Shown: positions 8,196 through 16,066 of the stretch, one piece after another
Position numbering within the stretch: the stretch's first letter is position 1
Layout of the letters: each line of letters begins with the position of its first letter
Source of the DNA: JAFNAG01 sp964353465
GTDB taxonomy: Bacteria; Acidobacteriota; UBA6911
Length of the DNA: 29,476 bases
Reading direction: 5' to 3'
NCBI GenBank assembly: GCA_964353465.1
Contig: CAYGWQ010000024.1
Coordinates: 1 to 29,476, forward strand
The notes under the pieces: model-generated
Seen by the model: only the letters and a program-made list of their open reading frames with translations
Database searches by the model: none
Told to the model about the DNA's origin: nothing
Position numbers and translations under genes: made by a program

Positions 8196-9542
8196 ATGAA
8201 AGTTGTCGTACTTAGCGGAAGCCGTCAAAAAAACTGCACCCTCAAGGACGTGGCGGGCGGATTTGGAACGGTTTTTACAGTGGGGCGATCTCCCTTCGCG
8301 CGGCTGCTCGAGATTGCCAAGCGCAGGATTGCTTCGATCCCCAACATCACCCTCGCCTATCTTCACGCCATCCTAGTGAGCCATGGCGCCGAAGTCCGTG
8401 TCCTCGATGTCCGCAGCCTGGACGAACTCGAACCGGCCGACCTCTATCTGATTGCATCCTCGATTGTCGATTGCACCTTTGAGCGCGAGATCGGACTGCA
8501 GGCCAGACGTCGTTTTGGCAGCAGGATCGGCTATTTCGGGGCATTCGCCGCGACAGTGCCCGAGTTTTTCTCCGACGCAGCTGATTTTATAGTCAAGGAA
8601 GAGATCGAAAATATCGCCCCCGCGCTGGCGCGCGGGGAGATGCCGACGGGCGTGGTTTCGGCCGGATTTGTCGCAGACCTGAATTCTCTCCCCTTTCCCA
8701 GGTGGGATCAATTCGATATCCAGCGGTTCCGTTACCAGATTATCACCAGCCGCGGGGCGACCCTCCCCATGCTGGGCAGCCGCGGCTGTCCATACACCTG
8801 CAGCTATTGCCCCTACCTGGTGAACTCCAAGTACCGCGTCCGGTCCCCTGAGAACATCGTCGACGAGATCGAACATCTGGTGGGCCGATACGGCATTCGC
8901 GGGATCTCCTTTCGTGACCCCAACCTCACCTACGGCAAGGCGCGGGCTCGGGAGTTTGCCGAACTGCTGCTGCGCCGCGGGCTGAACGTCCGCTGGAGCA
9001 TGGAGGCGCGCACCGATCGTCTTGATCCGGAGCTGGTCAACTTGCTGCACCGGGCTGGGCTGCGCAGCGTAGAGGTAGGCATCGAATCCAGCGATGACAG
9101 AATCCTCCGCGCCAATCTCCGCAAAGCGATATCCAGGACCCATCAGGAGCGGGTCATCGAACACTGCCACAAGCTCGGGATCCGGGTGATTGCCAATTAC
9201 ACCCTCGGCCTTCCCAACGACACGGTGGGCGGTGTTCTCGACACGATCCGTTACGCCAAAAAGCTGAACACGTTTGCCATTCAATTCACGGTGACGACTC
9301 CGTATCCCGGCACTTCATTTTACCGCAACGTGCAGAGCAGGATTTTTGATCGCAATTGGGAGCACTTTAACGGCTGGACCAGCGTGTACCATCACCCGGC
9401 TATTCCTCCTGAAGAACTCCATCGTCTGCGCGAGTTTGCCTACGTCACCTACCACCTGCGGCCCCGGTACATCTGGAGATTCCTGCGCTCTACGTTGCTG
9501 CACGCGCTCCTTTTTCCTGATCCGGAGCTTTCGGAAGCCTGA
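8196..9542 (+). CDS. B12-binding-like radical SAM protein, substrate unknown
   Basis: The protein has 448 residues. Residues about 1-160 look like a cobalamin-binding-type Rossmann domain (TLAYLHAILVSHGAEVRVLD). The radical SAM core follows, with C198-x3-C202-x2-C205 in RGCPYTCSYCPY to ligate a 4Fe-4S cluster. Later core signatures include ISFRDPNLTYG, SMEARTDRLD and VEVGIESSDD. The frame is open to 8094, but ATG 8196 gives a family-like N-terminus (MKVVVLSGSRQ). Related proteins include methyltransferases and cyclases acting on lipids, tetrapyrroles or natural products; nothing here points to one substrate. It is followed by the VWFA gene after 10 nt, suggesting co-transcription. Confidence 0.85.
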   Translation: MKVVVLSGSRQKNCTLKDVAGGFGTVFTVGRSPFARLLEIAKRRIASIPNITLAYLHAILVSHGAEVRVLDVRSLDELEPADLYLIASSIVDCTFEREIGLQARRRFGSRIGYFGAFAATVPEFFSDAADFIVKEEIENIAPALARGEMPTGVVSAGFVADLNSLPFPRWDQFDIQRFRYQIITSRGATLPMLGSRGCPYTCSYCPYLVNSKYRVRSPENIVDEIEHLVGRYGIRGISFRDPNLTYGKARAREFAELLLRRGLNVRWSMEARTDRLDPELVNLLHRAGLRSVEVGIESSDDRILRANLRKAISRTHQERVIEHCHKLGIRVIANYTLGLPNDTVGGVLDTIRYAKKLNTFAIQFTVTTPYPGTSFYRNVQSRIFDRNWEHFNGWTSVYHHPAIPPEELHRLREFAYVTYHLRPRYIWRFLRSTLLHALLFPDPELSEA

Positions 9543-9552
9543 GGGAGAGCTT

Positions 9553-10464
9553 ATGGCTGTGATCGGGTTGCTGACATGGCTGCTGTTATCCTGGGCAGCT
9601 CCCTCCCGGCCCGCGCAAAGCACGGCAGTCTTTGTCACCGCGAGCTTCCAGGACAAGAACCGCCTGTATCTCGAGAACCTGAGCCGAGAAGAGATTCATG
9701 TGTTTGAAAACGGGAAACCCCGCGAGGTCGAGTTTCTCGCCAGCAAGGAAGTCCCGGTCGCCTACGGATTGCTCTGGGACCGCGACTTGTTGCCGAAGCC
9801 CTTTGATGATCCGCGAGCCGGACAGTACGGCATTCCGAGCGCCACGGCGGCTACCAACGTAGCCTATCAGCTCCTCGATCAGGCGCTGGGCCGCCACGTG
9901 GGGTGGGTCGCCACCTATGATTCCGAGTTTCGCCTCGCCATAGATTTCACGCAGGATACCGGCCTGATCAAAGACGCCATCCAGCAATTGCAAGGGGAAC
10001 GTTTCATAGAGGAACCCACGCTCTATGGCGCTCTTTTCACAGCCGTCAAGAAACTGAGCCAGCGCAACGAAAAGCGCCGTGTGCTGATCGTATTCCTCGA
10101 TTATCTCGACTTTGAGACAAGCGGCAAACTCAAACCTTTGAAAAACCTGTTATCCGCATCCAATGTGGAACTCTTCATTGCCGGCTTCCCGGTTTCGAAA
10201 ATAGCCAGTTCCCACGGATTGCCGCCATTGCAAAGCGAGGCCTCGTTGCGCGAGCTGGCAGACGTAACGGCGGGCGGAGCCTACTTTTCCCTTATGGATG
10301 GGATTGAGGGCATGGGGCGGCGCATCTCCTACCAGATAGCCAGCTACTACACAGTCGGATTTCAGGCTGAATCGCCTCCCGATCAGCCGGCCAAGCTGAA
10401 GATCGACTGCACCAGGCCCGGCACGAAAGTAATCACTCGTCCGGTAGTGCCTATCCTCCAGTGA
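9553..10464 (+). CDS. Exported VWFA-related protein of the Acidobacteriota type
   Basis: The 303-residue product has an N-terminal hydrophobic signal segment (about 1-18, LLTWLLLSWAA). It then matches the VWFA-related acidobacterial family pattern: an opening strand pair with VFVTASFQDKNRLYLENLS and EIHVFENGKPREVEF, then a Rossmann-like VWA fold. The metal-binding DxSxS motif is not intact (WDRDLLP replaces it), so metal-dependent ligand binding is doubtful. The preferred ATG has a purine-rich GAGGGAGAG just upstream; the frame is open further upstream only inside the radical SAM gene. The role is unknown, presumably periplasmic or surface. The family is a useful pointer to Acidobacteriota. 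Confidence 0.82.
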   Translation: MAVIGLLTWLLLSWAAPSRPAQSTAVFVTASFQDKNRLYLENLSREEIHVFENGKPREVEFLASKEVPVAYGLLWDRDLLPKPFDDPRAGQYGIPSATAATNVAYQLLDQALGRHVGWVATYDSEFRLAIDFTQDTGLIKDAIQQLQGERFIEEPTLYGALFTAVKKLSQRNEKRRVLIVFLDYLDFETSGKLKPLKNLLSASNVELFIAGFPVSKIASSHGLPPLQSEASLRELADVTAGGAYFSLMDGIEGMGRRISYQIASYYTVGFQAESPPDQPAKLKIDCTRPGTKVITRPVVPILQ

Positions 10465-10568
10465 CGCACCGATGGGCCGGTGGCTTCTTCCCGAAAAAGG
10501 CGTTGGCGTATTTACGAACACATATACGTGGTCTGCCTCCCATAAAGTTCGGCAATTCCCCCGTCGAT

Positions 10569-10585
10569 AAGGGACATGGTCCCTT
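10569..10585 (+). promoter_or_regulatory. Hairpin enclosing the ribosome binding site and start codon of the MinD-like gene
   Basis: AAGGGAC (10569-10575) and GTCCCTT (10579-10585) are perfect complements, with the start codon ATG (10576-10578) as the 3-nt loop. The Shine-Dalgarno-like AAGGGA would be fully paired, which could hold translation down until the stem is opened. Confidence 0.55.
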
Positions 10586-11820
10586 CGAGAAACGACATGG
10601 CTTTGCGCAGAAGTGGGGTATGGACTATCGGTAGCGGGAAGGGCGGGGTTGGCAAGAGCTTCCTGGCTGCCGCCATGGGAGTCGTGCTCGCCCGGGCCGG
10701 CAGGTCCGTCATAGTGGTCGACGCCGATCTGAGCGCACCCAATCTGCACACATACCTGGGAATCAGGGCGCCCGGAGTGACACTTCTGGATGTGCTGGAG
10801 CAGCGTTCCGCACTCTCGGATGCGCTGGTGACGACCCCGGAGCCGCAAATGCGTTTCCTGAGCTGCGTCGGCGAGGAGCTCGGCATGGCAGACCTCAACT
10901 TCCAGGAACAGGCTGCGATCGCCGAATCCCTCTCGCATTTGGAAGCGGACCATGTGTTGATTGACGTGGGGAGAGGCACCTCCTGCAGCGTGCTGGATTT
11001 TTTCAACCTGGGTACAGAGTCCATCGTCGTAGCATCGCCGGACCAGGTGTCCATGCAGTCTGCCTATGGATTTGTCAAGAATTCGATCTACCGCCGGCTG
11101 CAGAGAACCTATGGATCCCACCAGGCCGTAAGTGCAGCCCTGCGCCAGATGCGTCAGAGCGCGCATGCGGCTCAGGCGCGGACGATGACTGATTTCTATG
11201 ATCTGGTGAGGCCCGCAGCCAAAGAGCTGGCCGAGAGTATCGCCGCGACGGTGGCTGCCTATAGCCCGCACCTGCTGGTGAACCTGGCCGTTTCCGAGCA
11301 GGACCAGCGCAAGGCAGAGATCATACAGTCGGCAGCAGGAAAGATTCTCAATGTTACCCTGCGCCTCTGCGGCCCGATCCTATACGACGCCGCAGTGCGC
11401 AAGACCCCCCAGCTCGCAGTTCGAATGGATGGCAGCGTGCCCGACTGCGCTGCGGCGCGGCAAATCCAGCAGATGACGTTGCACCTCGCAGATCACGACG
11501 CCCGCGCCGACGACGCAAGAGACAGCAGGCCCCACGCCCCTCCTGCGGTCGTGCCTGCGACCGGGCTCAACGACAGCCTTGTGTTCATGGGCAGAGATCT
11601 GCACGTTCAGACCGAAGACATGGGCGACACCGGACGCTGCATTACAACACAAGTCTTCTGCGACGGCCGTGTTATACTGTCGACGAAATCGGAATATCCC
11701 CCGACGTGGCAGGACCTGCAACCCGGCAGCCAGGTAGTGGAATTGATGCGCGCTCAGCATTTCAATGTAATCCGCGAGATAGAGAACCGAATGACAAGGC
11801 TTGAGTCCGCCCAGGCGTGA
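10576..11820 (+). CDS. MinD/FlhG-like ParA-family ATPase with extra C-terminal domain
   Basis: The 414-residue protein carries a deviant Walker A (GSGKGGVGKS, K22 and K27), a switch I segment VVDADLSAPNLH (D49, D51) and a Walker B-like VLIDVGRG (D130). Residues about 14-300 fit the MinD/FlhG/ParA fold, which dimerises on ATP and sets the position or number of cell structures, including flagella. Residues about 335-410 form a separate small domain (FMGRDLHVQTEDMG, then ITTQVFCDGRVILSTKSEY) reached through an Ala/Asp/Pro-rich linker. A classic membrane-targeting amphipathic C-terminus is not evident. FlhG would suit the nearby flagellar genes, but no flhF is present, so I give no symbol. ATG 10597 is an alternative start. 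Confidence 0.82.
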   Translation: MVPSRNDMALRRSGVWTIGSGKGGVGKSFLAAAMGVVLARAGRSVIVVDADLSAPNLHTYLGIRAPGVTLLDVLEQRSALSDALVTTPEPQMRFLSCVGEELGMADLNFQEQAAIAESLSHLEADHVLIDVGRGTSCSVLDFFNLGTESIVVASPDQVSMQSAYGFVKNSIYRRLQRTYGSHQAVSAALRQMRQSAHAAQARTMTDFYDLVRPAAKELAESIAATVAAYSPHLLVNLAVSEQDQRKAEIIQSAAGKILNVTLRLCGPILYDAAVRKTPQLAVRMDGSVPDCAAARQIQQMTLHLADHDARADDARDSRPHAPPAVVPATGLNDSLVFMGRDLHVQTEDMGDTGRCITTQVFCDGRVILSTKSEYPPTWQDLQPGSQVVELMRAQHFNVIREIENRMTRLESAQA

Positions 11821-11827
11821 GATCTTC

Positions 11828-12934
11828 ATGATCGAAAACCATCCAGCCCCCACCAGAATCCTGATTGTCGACGACGAGCCGGAAATGCGCTCCATCATTG
11901 CGCGCAGCCTGGCGGACAGCTCCCGCGAGTGCATCCTGGCCTCAAATTCATTCGAAGCCATGGAAAAGATCAGCAAGGATCGCTTCTCCCTGGTGATGAG
12001 CGACGTGCACATGCCGGAAATGTCCGGGATCGAACTCCTGCGGCGAATCAAAAACCACGATCCGGACATATCCGTCATCATGATCACCGGTGTGCGGGAT
12101 CTGGCAACTGCGGTGGATTCGCTTAAGCTGGGCGCGTGCGACTACATCACCAAACCTTTCGAGGTGCTTGCCATCCGTCGCGCGGTTGACAGAGCGCTGG
12201 AGCAGAACCGGCTCATCATGGAAAACCGCTATTACCAGCGTGAGCTGGAGCGGCTCGTGGAGAAGCGCACCCTCGAACTGCACGGTGCCCTGGAAGAGGT
12301 TGAAGAAAGTTACCGGTATACGCTGGAGGCACTGGCGGCTGCGCTGGATGCGCGTGAGCATGAAACTCAGGCTCACTCCCATCGCGTGCGCGAATATGCG
12401 TTCGTGCTCGCGCGGAGACTGGGTCTCCGGGACGAAGAGCTGATTCACATCGGGCGCGGAGCACTGCTGCACGATGTCGGGAAGATCGGCGTGCCGGATT
12501 CCATCCTTTTGAAGCCCGGGAAGCTCACGCCGGAGGAATGGGCCCTGATGAAACGGCACCCCCAGGTCGGTTATGAGATCCTGGAGGGCATCAAGTTCCT
12601 GAGACAGGCTTCCGAGATCGTCCTGGCCCACCAGGAACGCTGGGATGGCGAGGGATACCCGAACAAGCTCAAGGAGACGGAAATCCCTCTCGGAGCCAGG
12701 ATTTTCGGCGTGGTGGACACGCTGGATGCCATGACCAGCAACCGGCCTTACCGCAAGGCTCTTTCCTTCGAGGCCGCGCGGCAAGAGGTGCTCCGCTGCA
12801 GCGGCAGCCAGTTTGATCCTCGCGTGGCCGAGGTGTTCCTCAGCATCGAACCTGATACCTGGAAACAGATTCACGACCTCGTGAATTGCCGGCAGCGAAT
12901 CCAGGACGCACGCGGCATTCTATGTCCCACATAA
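11828..12934 (+). CDS. Response regulator with HD-GYP output domain (probable c-di-GMP phosphodiesterase)
   Basis: The protein has 368 residues. Residues 9-125 are a complete receiver: acidic pair D15-D16, phosphoacceptor D59 (SDVHMPEMSG), T87 and K109. A coiled-coil linker (about 125-165) leads to an HD-GYP domain with H215-D216 in LLHDVGKIGVPD and the GYP motif in RWDGEGYP (276-278). The usual HHE before this motif reads HQE (H268, E270). Members hydrolyse c-di-GMP on phosphorylation and often control motility. Here it could oppose signals read by the PilZ protein at 1788. The frame is open to a TTG at 11801, but ATG 11828, 7 nt after the MinD-like stop, gives the normal receiver N-terminus. 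Confidence 0.92.
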   Translation: MIENHPAPTRILIVDDEPEMRSIIARSLADSSRECILASNSFEAMEKISKDRFSLVMSDVHMPEMSGIELLRRIKNHDPDISVIMITGVRDLATAVDSLKLGACDYITKPFEVLAIRRAVDRALEQNRLIMENRYYQRELERLVEKRTLELHGALEEVEESYRYTLEALAAALDAREHETQAHSHRVREYAFVLARRLGLRDEELIHIGRGALLHDVGKIGVPDSILLKPGKLTPEEWALMKRHPQVGYEILEGIKFLRQASEIVLAHQERWDGEGYPNKLKETEIPLGARIFGVVDTLDAMTSNRPYRKALSFEAARQEVLRCSGSQFDPRVAEVFLSIEPDTWKQIHDLVNCRQRIQDARGILCPT

Positions 12935-13857
12935 AACTCGAGCCGCTCAGCCAGGCGGAGACAAACCTCATGGCGACCCTCATGGATGAGGAGGAGCAGG
13001 CCTGGCTGCGCGAGCTCGACTGGGATTATGCACCTATACGCCGCATCCTGGAATCCTTCCTGAAGCAGCGGCTGCTTCCGGGCTTTGTGCTTGCGGGCGA
13101 CGCCAAGATCCTGGGATACAGCTATTTCCTCATCTCTCATCTCAAAGGGGTGATCGGGACTCTCTATGCTTCGCCCCCACATGGACAGCAGGCAGCCGAT
13201 TCCATCCTGTCGCGTACGATTGAAAGTCTGAAGGCGATTCGAAACGTGCGCCGCATCGAGGCCCAAATTCTGCCGCTCAACGGTTTGAACCCCGACCCGA
13301 TCTTTGCGTCCCATGGCTTCCAGTATTTTCTCCGCCACTATCTGGAGCTGGATCTGTCGATGCGCGAATGGCCGGGACCAAAACCCTCCGCAGCGATCGT
13401 TCCCTGGCATTCCAGCCATCTGCTGCCGGCGGCCGGAGTTGCCTACCGGAGTTATCGGAATGGCATCGACGCCATCATTTGCGCGGATTATGGTTCGGAG
13501 GCTACCTGTGCGGCGTATCTGCGGAGCCTGGTGGACAATCCCGGCTGCGGCGTGTTTCTACCCGGGTCTTCTTTTGTCGGCCTCGACAGCCGCGGCTCCC
13601 CTTGCGGCTTTATCCTGGCTTCGCGCATCTCGAACACAGCGGCGATGATCCCACAGATTTCTATCCATCCGGCTCACCAGGGGAAAGGACTGGGTAACGC
13701 CCTTATCCACCGCGCCTTGAGCTCCCTGCAGTCGGCTGGCTTTCAGATGGTGCGCCTCACGGTTACGGGTCAGAATCGGCGCGCCTTCGAGTGGTATCAG
13801 CGCCTTGGATTCAAGATACGCCGTGATTTCGGAGCCTACCTCTGGAAGGACGATTGA
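12922..13857 (+). CDS. GNAT-family N-acetyltransferase, probably two tandem GNAT folds
   Basis: The protein has 311 residues from the ATG that overlaps the end of the HD-GYP gene by 13 nt. The C-terminal domain (about 160-311) is a clear GNAT: motif A ISIHPAHQGKGLGNALI with the acetyl-CoA loop Q253-GKGLG, and the motif B-like NRRAFEWYQRLGFKIRRDF. The first half (about 1-150) shows a second, degenerate copy ending in SHGFQYFLRHYLELDL. Substrate unknown. Its position after two regulatory genes suggests a shared operon rather than sugar metabolism, but it could in principle acetylate an amino sugar. The TGA stop and the TGA of the opposite pseudogene abut as TGATCA. Confidence 0.85.
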   Translation: MSHIKLEPLSQAETNLMATLMDEEEQAWLRELDWDYAPIRRILESFLKQRLLPGFVLAGDAKILGYSYFLISHLKGVIGTLYASPPHGQQAADSILSRTIESLKAIRNVRRIEAQILPLNGLNPDPIFASHGFQYFLRHYLELDLSMREWPGPKPSAAIVPWHSSHLLPAAGVAYRSYRNGIDAIICADYGSEATCAAYLRSLVDNPGCGVFLPGSSFVGLDSRGSPCGFILASRISNTAAMIPQISIHPAHQGKGLGNALIHRALSSLQSAGFQMVRLTVTGQNRRAFEWYQRLGFKIRRDFGAYLWKDD

Positions 13858-14101
13858 TCATCTCTCGAAAACAACTTTCCCGTCCACGATCGTCATGTCG
13901 ACGTTCATCTTGAGGATCTCGTTCGGATTGATCTTGAGCAAGTTCCGATCCAGGACCGCGATATCCGCCAGTTTGCCGGCCTTGAGGGTTCCCCGCACGT
14001 CGGCTTCGAAGGCGGCCACGGCGTTGTTGATGGTATAGGCCTTTAAAGCTTCCGCCACGGTTATCTTCTGCTCGGGGAACCTTGTTTTCAGACCAATCGC
14101 G
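13858..14101 (-). pseudogene. 3' remnant of an amidohydrolase (YtcJ-like, amidohydrolase family 3)
   Basis: About 80 codons remain: RFPEQKITVAEALKAYT, then GTLKAGKLADIAVLDRNLL and a terminal MTIVDGKVVFER. This is the characteristic last segment of long (typically above 500 residues) metal-dependent amidohydrolases, the part that closes the beta-sandwich domain. None of the metal-binding barrel is present; upstream the DNA is motB in another frame, with the break close to the motB stop at 14102-14104. The only start available is a GTG at 14058, which would yield 66 residues without an active site. I read it as a deletion remnant, not a gene. Confidence 0.75.
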
Positions 14102-14935
14102 CTATCGCGGCTCAGTTCGGGAGTAGTTGGTACTCAGGACAACGATATCGACGCGCCGATTACGGGCTCGGCCATCCGGCGTATCATTCGGAGCGACTGG
14201 GCGAAACTCCGCGTAACCGGCTGCCGAAAGCTGAGCCGGAGCAAAACTGTAGTATTCCACAAGATAGCGGGTGATCGCGGTGGATCTTGCCGTTGACAGT
14301 TCCCAGTTGGAGGGAAAGCGCACGGTCTGGATCGGCACATCATCGGTATGACCTTCAACGCGGACCTGGCTGTTTCTGGCGAGAAGCTGTGGAGCCAGTG
14401 AATCCAGCAGGTCGCGTCCTTCGGCCTTGAGTTGATCGGAGCCCGAATCGAAACAACTCCCTTCGCCGAGGCTGATCACCAGACCGCGCGGATCCAGCCG
14501 CGTCCGTACCTTGGTCGCCAACGCCCGCGATTTTAATAGGGCATCCACGTCCTGTTTGAACCGCGCGAGCGTGAGTGCTCCGCCTTTCGGCAGTGCATCG
14601 CGCACGTAATTGGTCTTGAGGCCCTTGATGCTCTGGACGGAGTACTCTTTGAGTACCTTATCCTTGGGAGTATCCACCTGCTCATATAGATCACGGCTGA
14701 GCGGCGTGCCGGCATCACCTCCGCTGCTCAGGCTCAGGGCGTCGCTGCCGGTGGGGAAAACGGAGCCGTTGAAGGAAGCTCTCATGGAGAGGACCATGCG
14801 GCCATACTTCTGAGCATCCACCGTGGAGATGGCATACATGGTGGTAAAGAAAGCAAACAGGAGCGTGACAAAGTCCGCGTAGGACACCAGCCAGCGCTCA
14901 TGGTTTGCGTGTTCTGGCGGTTTATTCTTGCGCAC
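14102..14935 (-). CDS. motB: Flagellar motor stator protein MotB
   Basis: The stator subunit that couples ion flow to rotation and anchors the complex to peptidoglycan. In its 277 residues, a short basic cytoplasmic N-terminus precedes a single transmembrane helix (about 17-38), which contains the ion-channel aspartate D21 in SYADFVTLLFAFF. A periplasmic plug/linker follows. An OmpA-like peptidoglycan-binding domain (about 148-268) has VEGHTDDVPI (H196, D198, D199) and NWELSTARS (210-218). It starts 12 nt after motA and ends against the amidohydrolase remnant. Whether protons or sodium drive it cannot be told from sequence alone. Confidence 0.96.
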   Translation of the reverse strand: MRKNKPPEHANHERWLVSYADFVTLLFAFFTTMYAISTVDAQKYGRMVLSMRASFNGSVFPTGSDALSLSSGGDAGTPLSRDLYEQVDTPKDKVLKEYSVQSIKGLKTNYVRDALPKGGALTLARFKQDVDALLKSRALATKVRTRLDPRGLVISLGEGSCFDSGSDQLKAEGRDLLDSLAPQLLARNSQVRVEGHTDDVPIQTVRFPSNWELSTARSTAITRYLVEYYSFAPAQLSAAGYAEFRPVAPNDTPDGRARNRRVDIVVLSTNYSRTEPR

Positions 14936-14947
14936 GACAGATCCTGA

Positions 14948-15748
14948 CTAGGCAGCTTTGACCTGTGCCACCGAAGCGGCCGCCTTCGACAAGGCCTCCT
15001 GCTCCTTGGAATTGAGGAAGCTCTTGAGTTTGTCTTCGATGAGCCGCGGATTCTCACCCTCGAGGATGGAGATCACTCCTGCAAGGATGATCTCCTTCGC
15101 GACCATCTCTGCCCGGTGACGGAGTTTGAGCTTGCCGGCGATCGGCAGGTACACCACATTAGCGAGCCCAACGCCATAGACGGTGGCCACAAAGGCCACG
15201 GCGATACCGCCGCCGAGCTTGCTCGGATCGGTGAGGTTTTCCATCACATGGATCAGGCCGAGTACCGCCCCGAGGATGCCGATGGTCGGTGAATACCCTC
15301 CTGCCGCCTCCCAGAACTTGATTGGGAGTTCGCCTTCCTCCTCCATGTTGGTAATCTCCATCTCCATGGTCTCGCGCAATGTCTTGGGCTCAATGCCGTC
15401 CACGGCCATGTTCAGGGCTTTCTTGAGAAATGGATCGGAGGCTTTTTCCGTGTCCGCTTCGAGGGAGATGATCCCCTGCCGGCGCGCCTTATTGGCATAG
15501 CGGATAATCTCGGCGATGATATCCTTGTTGTTGATCCTGGGAGCGAAGAAAGCTTTGCCGACCGATTTCATGCCGTTAATAAACACAGTCATCGGGAACA
15601 TGACCAGGCAGGCGCCGAAAGTGCCGCCGATAACAATGAGTGCGGCAGTGCCCTGGATGAGGGACCCGACCTTGCCGCCTTCTAGGGCCTGACCACCCAG
15701 GATCGCGCCGAGAGCCAGCAGCAACCCCAAGATTGTAGATACATCCAT
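14948..15748 (-). CDS. motA: Flagellar motor stator protein MotA
   Basis: The channel-forming stator subunit that contacts the rotor. It has 266 residues and four hydrophobic segments (about 4-21, 32-54, 154-171, 181-204), with a large cytoplasmic loop between segments two and three. The loop contains R89-R90 and E97, close to the charged residues that interact with FliG in E. coli MotA. Prolines P154 (YSPTIG) and P202 (YLPIAG) match the conserved pair at the channel base. It begins 2 nt after flbD, so flbD-motA-motB form one transcription unit. Confidence 0.97.
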   Translation of the reverse strand: MDVSTILGLLLALGAILGGQALEGGKVGSLIQGTAALIVIGGTFGACLVMFPMTVFINGMKSVGKAFFAPRINNKDIIAEIIRYANKARRQGIISLEADTEKASDPFLKKALNMAVDGIEPKTLRETMEMEITNMEEEGELPIKFWEAAGGYSPTIGILGAVLGLIHVMENLTDPSKLGGGIAVAFVATVYGVGLANVVYLPIAGKLKLRHRAEMVAKEIILAGVISILEGENPRLIEDKLKSFLNSKEQEALSKAAASVAQVKAA

Positions 15749-15750
15749 TT

Positions 15751-15996
15751 CTAACCTTCAGCCATCACAGGCGTTCCGACTTTAGCCAGTCTGCGCTCGC
15801 TCGCGGCCTCCACCAAGCCGGCCACCATTCTGCGATAGCGTACGACCATGTCGATGATCTCCACCATGCGGTCGCGCACAATCACCTTGTCGTTGTTGGT
15901 CAAGGTGATCACGGTATCCGGAGTCTCCTCGATACACTCGATCAGATCACAATTCACGACGATCTGCTGGCCATTGATTTTGGTCAAAAGAATCAT
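15751..15996 (-). CDS. flbD: FlbD/SwrD-family small flagellar protein
   Basis: The product has 81 residues (83 if the upstream ATG at 16002 is used). The body MILLTKINGQQIVVNCDLIE followed by ETPDTVITLTNNDKVIVRD matches the small FlbD/SwrD family, which is encoded next to motAB in many phyla. In Bacillus, SwrD raises motor power. It is unrelated to the large sigma-54 activator also called FlbD in Caulobacter. I prefer ATG 15996 because the family normally starts M-x-x-L-T and because a GGGA lies 5 nt upstream. The C-terminal tail after the usual RYRR segment is somewhat long. A sigma-28-like promoter lies just upstream. Confidence 0.92.
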   Translation of the reverse strand: MILLTKINGQQIVVNCDLIECIEETPDTVITLTNNDKVIVRDRMVEIIDMVVRYRRMVAGLVEAASERRLAKVGTPVMAEG

Positions 15997-16029
15997 GAAC
16001 ATCCCATCGGTCTGGTGAATCAGTGGGAT

Positions 16030-16057
16030 ATATCGGCGTCAAGGGGAGAATCCGTTA
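16030..16057 (-). promoter_or_regulatory. Sigma-28-like promoter for flbD-motA-motB
   Basis: On the minus strand, TAAC (16057-16054) and GCCGATAT (16037-16030) are separated by 16 nt, close to the sigma-28 pattern TAAA-N15-GCCGATAA. Transcription would start roughly 20-25 nt before flbD, in the 64-70 nt gap behind the spsF-like gene. The spacing is the same as in the candidate before flaG. Confidence 0.55.
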
Positions 16058-16066
16058 GGGTATGCG

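Noticed and set aside
10150..11271. Minus-strand open frame of 373 codons opposite the MinD-like gene
   Set aside because: It lies antisense to an intact ParA-family ATPase and its translation resembles no family.
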